Shown in pieces: positions 1 to 14,400 of a stretch of 15,182 nt of DNA. The position numbers were made by a program, and so were the translations under genes. Each line of letters begins with the position of its first letter. The first letter of the stretch is position 1. The notes beneath the pieces are model-generated. The model was not told the origin of the DNA, did not search any database, and worked only from the letters and a program-made list of their open reading frames with translations. Source of the DNA: Nephromyces sp. MM_2019 (lineage: Eukaryota; Apicomplexa; Aconoidasida; Nephromycida); NCBI GenBank assembly GCA_015657535.1, contig JADHZB010000612.1:4816-19997 (forward strand), read 5' to 3'.

Positions 1-197
1 CCCCAACAACCCCCCTACCCCTCCACTAGAAAACTGCTGGATCGTTCTTTTCAATTGCCCAGGAGCTACTACGGAGGCGATTCAAATCTGTTGTACTTCT
101 TTGCGTGCACGTGGGCGTGTGTTGCAGTTTTCTTCTGTTTCTTTGCTCTTCTTCCGGCGTTTTTCATCGCTCTTTGTGTGCTCTTTACTTTCGACAG
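1..197 (+). promoter_or_regulatory. probable eEF1A promoter and non-coding first exon
   Basis: No credible coding frame is seen here. The stretch ends in CAG|GTAAAT at 197/198, a good splice donor, and lies upstream of the eEF1A start with a long intron-like region between them. It contains a CACGTG palindrome at 108-113 overlapping a CGTGCACG palindrome at 104-111. A strongly pyrimidine-rich part (about 127-190) could hold the transcription start; eEF1A mRNAs in animals typically begin with a pyrimidine tract, but whether that applies here is inference. No TATA box is obvious. The transcription start cannot be placed from sequence alone. Confidence 0.4.
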
Positions 198-5719
<5,522 letters not shown>

Positions 5720-7440
5720 ACGAACTCTTAAGTTGATTCTTTTCTGTGTGTGTTTGCTCTTATTCTCGATATTATGTGTGCTCTCTCCCAACTTGTGTGT
5801 GTGGCTTCATGTGTTTACCCCATGTTTTGTTATGGATGTTTTCTAAGATATAACGCGTTATTTATATGTATATGTCGTGCATCGCGTTCGAATGATGTCC
5901 TTACCTTTGATAGACCTTCTCTATGCTGGTATACGCCGGATATATGTTGCTATATTCCGCTAACCGTATAAACTCTCGAATAACCTTGGACAAAGTCTGC
6001 ATTCCCGCATTTCGAACGTTTTGTTGCCCTATGTTACGTGTATGTGTGCGATGTTTTCTCGGAGTGTCAATTCTTCTTTCGCAAACCTTATATGAAGGAA
6101 TCAATCATGATAACATTTTATGATTGATGCCTTACGAGGAAAGCAGTGGGTTAGGCCTCGCTTATCCTCATGTCCGAGGGTTTGGTGGCAGCACATCGAT
6201 GGTTGTCGAGTAACTTGAATATTATCATTCCTACACATTTATAGTTGCTTCTAGATGCCGATATGTTGTGCTATTTCCTTGTGTGTGTGTGTTGCTCGTG
6301 GAGGTGATTGTGCAGAGTTTACTGTATTTTGTATGCAATGGTACTAGGTGATGTCACTGCGATTTTATTCAGCTATGATATCTCTCATATGCATCCTGTT
6401 TACGAGATTCACACGTGTATGTGGATGTGTGTAATTGCTTTACCTCTTGCTGCTCACGCTGTATGTAGTACTGATACATCTTCTGCTTCAATCTGCTGGG
6501 GTGGGAAGTATGTCAACGGCAGTGACGGCGGATAGTGTGGGCGAGCACAAGGTGAATAGTTTATATTGGTGCCAAATGGTGTGTATATACGTTGCTATCC
6601 GCTACTGTTTCTATTCGTTGAAGACGCGTGATTAGAGAGCACTTCATTCTAGCCTTTGACATTACATGTGTTGGCTTGCTCAATGGCATATCGCTAACTC
6701 GCATGATTGAGTAAGGGATGAATTTAACGGAACGCAGGAGTACGCATGTGTCTATGTACTTGCGTGGTTCGACAAAACTTAAGAGACCGTGTGTAGCCAG
6801 GCACACACGTTGGTCGAGACTAGGGGGCTTTAATTGTATGTTCATTAACTTGCTGCGATGTTGAAATACGGTGGAGATTATGGTTTGCTTCTGCTAATGG
6901 GCTGATCATGATTATTATGTTGTATATGAAACGGATCATGTAACTTTGTGTGTGGCTGCGCAGTTTCGTATCAAACTCATTTGGTATTCATGCGCTTCTG
7001 TTTGTGCGATCTCAAATTTGCTTGGCTTCGGGGATTGACTGGCATTTCTTAGATGTTGGGTTTGTGAAGTTGCGGGGCACGCGAATACCCATTCCTGTTT
7101 AATATGGAGAATGAGGATATCTGAGAATGCCTGTTCGTATTGGTTATATGTTTAGAGCGTGTTTGGGAGGATTCTTATTCCTTTGTATTGGAGATGCTAT
7201 TCAGACTTGCGATTGTGATTTGGCGGCAGAGGTGAGATGTTTGGAAACTCCGTTTGGATAATAGAGGGAGCGTTTGTCGGGGTTGTATTGTCAGGAGAGG
7301 AGCTACTAGTGCTTCACGCAACGTGTCTGTCGGTTGGAGTGGGATTCCGCATAGTAACGCGTCTGATCGGGAGCGTTTTTGTAGTAAATGCAAGACTGGA
7401 TGGTTTGTAATGTGGGGGACAGACTTAGTTTGCAGTATCA
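5720..7440 (+). other. eEF1A 3' flank and intergenic region
   Basis: After the eEF1A stop the + strand stays TG-rich (for example at 5744-5753, 5793-5802 and near 6280-6292). This suggests that 3'UTR or read-through transcription extends some way. No AATAAA lies soon after the stop, so the poly(A) site is unknown. Short open frames at 5750-5971, 6308-6535 and 6561-6845 (-) have no recognisable protein, no splice logic and much TG-derived composition. I find no tRNA or other RNA gene, apart from a strong hairpin at 6095-6133 listed separately. Confidence 0.5.
6095..6133. other. inverted repeat / hairpin
   Basis: AAGG-A-ATCAATCAT (6095-6108) is complementary to ATGATTGAT-G-CCTT (6120-6133). 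That makes 13 base pairs with one A/G mismatch around an 11-nt loop. It lies about 375 nt beyond the eEF1A stop. A second pairing, CGAGG (6135-6139) with CCTCG (6156-6160), follows at once, and a third CGAGG at 6175-6179 could compete for the same CCTCG. It may be a 3'-end or RNA-stability structure or a small structured RNA; I do not recognise a known RNA family. Confidence 0.45.
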
Positions 7441-7600
7441 AAGCTGCAGCTGCACACTCTGCAGCATAAAGGCAGCAACCGCACCGTAAACTTAACATCA
7501 TAGCATCAATTGCACCGCACACTTCATAATGTTGCAGCGCCGATTGCACCGCACTCCCCCCAACACCAAAGCAGCAATTGCACCCCTCGCAGTTTATAAA
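7441..7600. repeat. degenerate GCA-rich repeat, about four copies
   Basis: Related words of the form GCAnCAATTGCACCGCAC recur near 7472, 7503, 7534 and 7571, spaced about 31, 31 and 37 nt. They are preceded by a GCTGCAGCTGCACACTCTGCAG stretch at 7443-7464. The copies differ at many positions, so this is an old or weakly constrained repeat. It sits where the + strand turns from G-rich (7170-7440) to C-rich (7440-7740). No function can be given. Confidence 0.4.
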
Positions 7601-7731
7601 GTGAAGTACCAAGTGTTTGCGCCTTCACTTTTACCACCCTCCTGCCGCCTGTATGTAATCCGTCGCGGCAAGGAGCGCAGGCGAATAAAAAAAACCCAAA
7701 AGACGTCGCCGCTCCTCCCAGCAAAGCAGCG

Positions 7732-7739
7732 TATATATA
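7732..7739 (+). promoter_or_regulatory. TATA-like box
   Basis: TATATATA lies within GCAGCGTATATATACCCGC, about 80 nt before the long open frame at 7813. It is palindromic and could serve either strand or neither. It is noted only because it stands in an otherwise GC-richer stretch just upstream of a possible gene. Confidence 0.2.
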
Positions 7740-7812
7740 CCCGCTACAAATCTTAATCTGCATGTGATTTATTTTTTAGCGATCCCATAAATATAGGCTT
7801 TTTTTAATTTAA

Positions 7813-8484
7813 GGACTAGATGCCAAAGATTTAGTATTACCAATAGATTTAAATGTAGGGAAGGCCGCAAGAAACGATCCCAAAAAGGTTATTGCGGACT
7901 TTGAAGCAGTTTGCTATAGTTTACGCAGTGTAATGTGTATATGGTATTTGAATGATTGTCTCTGGTTCATATATAGGTGGTGTAGTATCGCTCGAGCTGG
8001 CTTCGCAACGCGCGCTATTACTCCAAGAGCGTGTATATATTTATTTATCTCTTGCTTCTATACTGTGTGCGATTTTGAGCCGCAGCCTATGCGATGGCTG
8101 ACAAAAAATAGCGGGAGTCAAAATGTAGTTGGTACCAAGGTCGCGGTTCCACCTAAGCTATTCCCACAAAAAAGAAAAGCATCAGACTGCGTAAGTTCCA
8201 CTTTGTGTTTGCTCACTCACATTGGAATTTCTCTACTATCCTTTGCTTCCTACCACTTTTCGCGAGGTTACACATACCCTCTGGTCTTAAACAGAAAAAT
8301 CCATCGCGGGAGAAACTTGATGTACTCTAAATTTTTCATTTAAATATCAAACTAAACTCAAATCGCTCAATTTCTGCAGCATGTAAAGCCCCTTAAGATT
8401 TCCGGAAGCCTGGCATTCCTTCAGGAGGCCATCAACCTTCAACACCTTTCCGGTCGCGCAGACCTTCAGCAAAAGATTCCTTAA
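7813..8484 (+). CDS. doubtful hypothetical gene, possibly spliced
   Basis: I do not recognise a family. One frame is open from 7813 to the TAA at 8341-8343 (177 codons from stop to stop), but its first Met is only at 7933. Within it, 7814-7929 reads as charged, protein-like sequence (LDAKDLVLPIDL, then KAARNDPKKVIADFEA). The stretch 8086-8190 contains AVPPKLFPQKRKASDC and ends exactly at a strong donor, TGC|GTAAGT. A matching acceptor CTGCAG at 8379 would join in frame to 8380-8484 (TAA). A donor AGT|GTAATG (7930) and acceptor CCGCAG (8085) would remove the Cys/Trp-rich middle. The last piece lies antisense to the final exon of the - strand gene, whose evidence is better. It could therefore be a convergent overlapping gene, a relic, or chance. 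Confidence 0.22.
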
Positions 8485-11400
8485 CGAAGGGTCCTAAATG
8501 ATATAGCGGTACATGAGGGGGAAAAAAATCATTTTATAGCGACTAGACGTCCATTTTCAGGGGGGGACCCACGCGTAATAGCAAGCATGCACCATGTACT
8601 TTAGTCTGCCACATTAATGAAAATCATACACCAGTATGAACAGAAATTCCTAGCAAAAATTTGCAAGTTGCCCATGAATTTGGGAGCTATGCGCACTTAT
8701 TGTAGCATTTGCATAGGATGTGGGTCACACAAAGTATTGCCAAGGCCGTTGGCAGCTTCTCTCTGAACGCTGCCTTGATCAAGTAATTATAGCAGAAGGC
8801 ACTAATCACAAGAGCGGCTGTGTTAAAAATTCCAATGATTTCTGCTCTGAAGCCCTACCTGCAGCGAATTCATTAGAAAGGGTAGGGCGCCGGAATCTTC
8901 ACAAGCTTTAGCCTTTTGTAATAGATTCCTTAGCTGAGGATTCGTCTCCTTATCCATCACAGCCTCAAATGAAGGTAATGCCTCCTCAGAAACAGTTTCG
9001 TTACCATTGACCCCTTTTTTTGACTTGCGGCCTTTCCCTGCGCCTGAGTGTGTATAAATTCTGGATGTATTACGGGGTGATACGACAAAAATTGATATTT
9101 CTAGGCATCAAATCTACGCGCAGCACGCTGAAATTCCACCAGCAACTCTTCAACCCCACAATGATCACCTAAATTATACAGCCCCTACCAAGACCACCTC
9201 ATCATTTCCTCCCTGAGGCCATCGGAAGTACAAAAACCAATAATTTCCTCCCTCAATCAACCCAACCAACAAACATCATCCCCTCGAATCATGTCTCCCA
9301 TTGAGCACAGAACTCCTCTCAGTCACATTATTCCTTCCCAGTGGCACCCAATCCTACCTCCTTCCTGTTTGAAATCCAGCTGTTGGTCCTGCTGGAACTT
9401 TGTGCCATCTTCAAAGTCTTCCTCACTGAAAGCCTCATCTCCCTCTTTATTGTTTAGGTGAATAGTAATAATATTACTCCTCCCATTTGAACCACCACCG
9501 GGGTTTATTATGTTTGAGACATTGCCGAATAATCCCAATGGCGAAGAAGCACCGAAAAATTCTTCAAAAATGCTGTCAAAAGGAGAATCAAACATAAAGG
9601 GGGAAGAAGCACTTATCCCATCCCCTAACTCCCCGCCACCTCCTCCACCAATGAAAAATCTGCCAACCCGATTACCCCCATTCTTCTTTCGATAATCCTT
9701 TTTAGAGTTTGCATTAGCTGTAGCCTTTACAGGAACTTTTTTGGGCTTTTCCTAATGAGAGATGAGTCAGACATACGGAGGAATTCGTATAAGCAGTTCG
9801 CAAAAGGCAAGGAAAAGAGGATATGCGAGAGTTTGTGTGAAGAGGGGAGAAAATGTTGTGAAGATGAATATGACGATCGCAGGTAAGACGTGGCACTGGA
9901 CAGGGGGGGTAAGCAGGAGGGGAGAAACGCTGAGCAACCAGTTCTTGGTAGCGTAGAGGTATATGCAAACACGTCAAAAAGCAGGTACAAAGTAATTTGT
10001 GGTATTCTATTAATTTGGATTTTGGCAAAGCTTGTGTGCTTGGTTTTCTCACCAATTCTGAGTTGAAGGGGTGCTGCATAGAGAGAGTGCTTAGATACAG
10101 TACAATAAGAGGGAAACAAAGCTCACAAAAGTGTAAAGGAAGCAATATGAGGCATATTCTGATGAAATTTCGGTAGAGGGACCCGCATAACCTGCCACAC
10201 CAAAGATCAAGCAGAAGCCAGCTGCAGATTTTCTAGCTACGTTAGAATAAAAGCCTGGCTCAAGTGTACATAGCATGCGAATTTTAGGTGGCACACACAT
10301 CAGCGGCATCGATAGAAATACGCGCACACACTTGCACGCTTAGCAGGGAATGCAAGGCTAAAAGTACTTTCAGATTTAAAGCCCAAAAGGTGGACGGATA
10401 GACGGTTTTCCCCTTCCATTATGAACAGGGAGAGTTGACCACATCTGATTCAAACATGATTACCCACATATATATATACATACATATCCACGGTGTTCAC
10501 ACACAATGGAGTTTTCTCCCACATGGGCATAAAGACAACATGGCACATGGTACGTAATGACATTCTTCAAAACTAGCAGGAGAGACACACGAACTTCCAG
10601 TGGCTCCTTGACACTCAAAATAACGAGCTTCTCACCTGATTTTCTTTTGAAGAAGTATCAATCTGAGGAGTAAACACACGAGCGTATGCCAAACGATTAA
10701 TAACCTCTGCAGAGGTTGAGCAGTCAGAGTAGTCGACCTGCAAAAGGAAAAAATTAGAGTTATTAGATCTGCAAGTTCTGCCAAAGGCACAAATTTTGCC
10801 CTTACACAGCGAAATAGCCTGCTTTATCAGCTTTATGCAAACTTATGCAACTATAGTTGGCAAGAAGAAAGCAAAAAACTAGCCAAAAACCAATTCAATT
10901 AGCACAAACAGGCAAAAAAGCAAGGTGAACACCACTACTACTATATAACCACTTCAAGTTACATTCAAATAGAAGGAAAAGAGATCAAATTCGGAGCGAA
11001 GAGCATCATAAGAGGTGTATGTACACTAAAGCGAAGAGTACAAAAGGGTAGACAATCATGGGAGGTGTATGTACACTAAAGCGAAGAGTACAAAAGGGTA
11101 GACAATCATGGGAGGTGTATGTATACTGAAGGGAAGAGCTCCGCTAATGAAAAAAAGCAAAAAAAACCCACATACACCAGAAAAAAGAGGCAAATACGAA
11201 GTGTAGCTACCACAGATTAAAGCATAGAATCCCTGCCTACCCCTTTTTTTTCCAGCTCAGCTTTGTATGCCGATATAACCGAGGATTGCTGTAGGTAAAT
11301 CCAAGCAAGGCAATTCAAAAAGATGAGGATGTGACAAGATCATAGCTTAAAACGTCTACAACATAGTAGCACAACCCCTTGATACACACACAGTTCTGAC

Positions 11401-14400
11401 TGTGTGTGTAAATCTCTAGGTATGAGGGTCTCTAGCGACTTGTGCATACTAGAATCTCAGGAGGAATCTAAGAGCATGGCATCTCTCTCCATTATGAAGA
11501 TATACGGCACACACACAGTCCTTTTAGCCACTCAACATGTGTACCACCGACTGTCATCTGAAGTCTAAAGCATAGCATCACACTTGAGCTACTCTCTATG
11601 ACTTCATAACCAGCGATTGCTCAGATGTTATTATATGCACAGGTGTATACCTCAGATACACCAAAGAGTGGTGTAGATACATTGTAAAAACCATGGGGAA
11701 AAGTGATTAGTTGTGCGTGCAGCGCTTCAAACAGCTCATTTTCTTCCCCCCCTCTTGTGCTTCTCATCTGGATCTTTAGACACACACCAATAAGAACACA
11801 TGAACAACACACCAAAAACAAATAAGGCAACTAGAGGGTAAACACTTCAACGAATCACATATGAAGATAATATCGCACACACACACACACACACAAATAC
11901 GCACAGACAGCAAAGCATGCTAGAAATTACACTACAATACAACACCCTTTAGCTTTCAATGTATATAACAATGCTAACTCCTAAATCGATTACAGAGAAG
12001 CAGAAGAAATTACGCACGCAGAACAAGTAAATTCGAGTTTACTTACACCCCACACACACCTTAATACCACTGGCCTCGTCGTAATCCTTCCGAAGCTTCT
12101 TCACTTCTTCAGAATATAACTGTACACTGGGAACGCTGGCTTGAGCAGAGCATTCTGCTTCTTTGGGCTTCGTTTCACTGAAAGAAAAACACACACAAAT
12201 TATTATAGATGGAATACATTGAGAGTAGCCTCACACATTTGACAATCAAATGATATATTCCAAAGAAGTGCCAAGACGTTGCCATAAGAGCAGTGTACGT
12301 ACACTCAAGACGCCCAAAGATAAACCGCCAGGTATAGTATAAGAGAAGAGACGAACGTGAATGCATTAAATGCAAGCACTACGAAAAAAGCATAACGGCA
12401 AGGATATCTGCACACACAAAAGTGACTACGCGCACAAAAAAAGTCTTTGGTAAACACACACACACATATATATGTCTGTGAATATAAAGACAAATGGTGA
12501 AACATTCAAATTCATGCGCGTATGTCCACACAAGGATAACATGCACACGCAAGAGGAGAAGAGCATATACACACAAGGAGGATCAACATGCACAAACACA
12601 ACTCAGCCTATATTCACACACAACTAACCCAACATTCACACGTATAAACGCACAAATCTCAAGCAGGTATGCGTACAACCACACACACATCTGTGTGTAC
12701 AGCCTTGACTTCACCTTTTGCTGGTATCGTTAGAATTAGATCCATACACTAAGTATTTTGCGTATTTTTTCAAAACATCGAGAAAGCCTGAAAGCAGGGT
12801 ACATACACCGTTTAAAGCTCACTAACAGATAAGCTTTACAGCTCCAAAATCTGCAGGCATGTCAATAAGTCAACAAATACAAGAGCTGCACACAGGCAAA
12901 CACAAGGAAGCGTCAATTCTAATGGATATAGACGCAAAAATAGCAACAAAGTAAGGAAAATTTGGAGTATAACAAGCGCACACACAAGCAGATAAGCACA
13001 TACACACCTACACAACAACACACACACAGAAATACACACACACACACACACCTGAAGAATCTTTACTAAGCTTCTCATTGGAGCTACTCATCCCTAGGCT
13101 AGACTCTATCTTCTCAAGTAATGACTGCTTCTTCGTAGAGTCCAAAGACGAAAACTGCAAACAAACAATGATAAACCCCTGACTTTCAAGTCAGTGTACA
13201 TACACCTGAAAACCTAGCATAGCCTAAACAACGAGAGCTCTATTCAATAGCGCAAAAAGGTTAGGAAGGTGTTTGAAGTAGAAACACACAAAACATAAAA
13301 ATAAAGCGAAAAGATTGAGAAACTTGAAGAAATCTTAAAAAACATAAAAAGTAGGAAAATTCCCAAAGGATGAAGATAGTGGAAGATTCTAAGATGAAAA
13401 GACGACGAGTAAACGAAACTTTTGCCAGCTAAACGGAGGGATATTCAACACACACACGGAAAAACAAGGAAAAAAGCAGATGGAAGCCTTCATCATTCCT
13501 AAAACGGTGAAGAGACAGAGGGTTAGCATCCAGATTTATGCTCTTAAAACCAACACAAAACTACAAAACAGGGTGTACATACACCCTATTTCATGATACT
13601 AACCTCTTTAGTTAATTGCTCTAACTTCTTGCTGTAGGCTTGTTCCAAGGGAACCGAAGACGACCGCTCTCCCTGAAAGCGACAAACATTGAAGGGATAT
13701 GCACATATATGATCTCACAGGGTAGCACACACGCACCGACGGGCACATACATACACGGATGCACACATATACACGGATACATACACACATATCACACACC
13801 AGCACACACAAACACACACATACCACACACTGATATATAGCATTGAAACGGTATATCCAATTCCCCTGGTGGCGATTCTAACGTGATAAGTCAGAGGCAT
13901 AGCATATGAGATCTTCTCCAAAGAAACCCATCATTGCGTGCAATTCTAACGTATATCAACACTAGAACAGTTGTGTGTACATACACGAAGCTTGGCAAAG
14001 AATCAGAGCATCCGTTTGAAAAGAAACGGTGAATAGTGCGAAGATACATTAGAAAGTGGCTGATAATTCTTAGCTGCCTTCCTGCTAAAGTAATCTTCAT
14101 TCACACACGAGCATTCAACGATATCTTAACTTCTCAAAAGCCTTCCCCACACACAACAAAGCCTCTTGATATCTTCATGAAATCTCTTCACCACAATCAT
14201 TTCTTAGTCACCTTAATCCAATTAAAAAACGTTTCACCCCCCTCAAGCTTTCCACCACCCTCCTCTTCTATTCCCCCTCAAGCTTTCCCCCCTCCAAATA
14301 ACTACATACGTCTTCTCTCACCTTTACACCTTCATTGACGCTGTTTTTATCCGCAGAAGAGGAGAAAACAGAATCGCCAAAAATCCTCAAAGCGGCAACT

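Larger units (their letters stand above)
10738..12059 (-). other. intron 5 of the - strand gene
   Basis: At 1322 nt this is the longest coding-region intron in the window, phase 0, from AAG|GTGTGTGTGGGG to CCTTTTGCAG|GTC. It contains a 50-bp tandem repeat (11013-11140) and a (CA)10 tract (11876-11895). No internal exon with consistent phases was found. Confidence 0.7.

Noticed and set aside
6131..6200. Possible snRNA or SRP-like RNA (GAGGAAAGCAG near a stem)
   Set aside because: Only short chance similarity; the conserved core and flanking helices of U-snRNAs or SRP RNA are missing.
6760..6790. GGTTCGACAA resembling a tRNA T-loop
   Set aside because: No acceptor stem, D-arm or anticodon arm can be formed around it.
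7143..7232. Short + strand frame MLFRLAIVIWRQR (ATG at 7193) ending at a possible donor AG|GTGAGA
   Set aside because: No downstream acceptor gives a compatible phase with the open frame at 7813.
7175..7763. Overlapping frames on both strands (7175-7612 -, 7524-7763 -, 7529-7756 +)
   Set aside because: No recognisable motif, several frames open over the same GC-richer DNA, and no splice logic linking them.
9510..9695. + strand frame with a Pro-rich stretch
   Set aside because: It is antisense to the well-supported 394-nt exon of the - strand gene; the prolines mirror its Gly codons.
9714..10145. 143- and 130-codon - strand frames rich in Leu, Ser and Pro
   Set aside because: They are the pyrimidine-rich 3' half of intron 6 and run out of frame into the real exon at 9751; two overlapping frames are equally open.
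12836..13078. Val/Cys-rich - strand frames at 12836-13078, 13608-13826, 13715-13921 and 12305-12576
   Set aside because: These translate TG tracts of introns 1, 3 and 4 of the - strand gene, beyond the splice sites that fix the exons.
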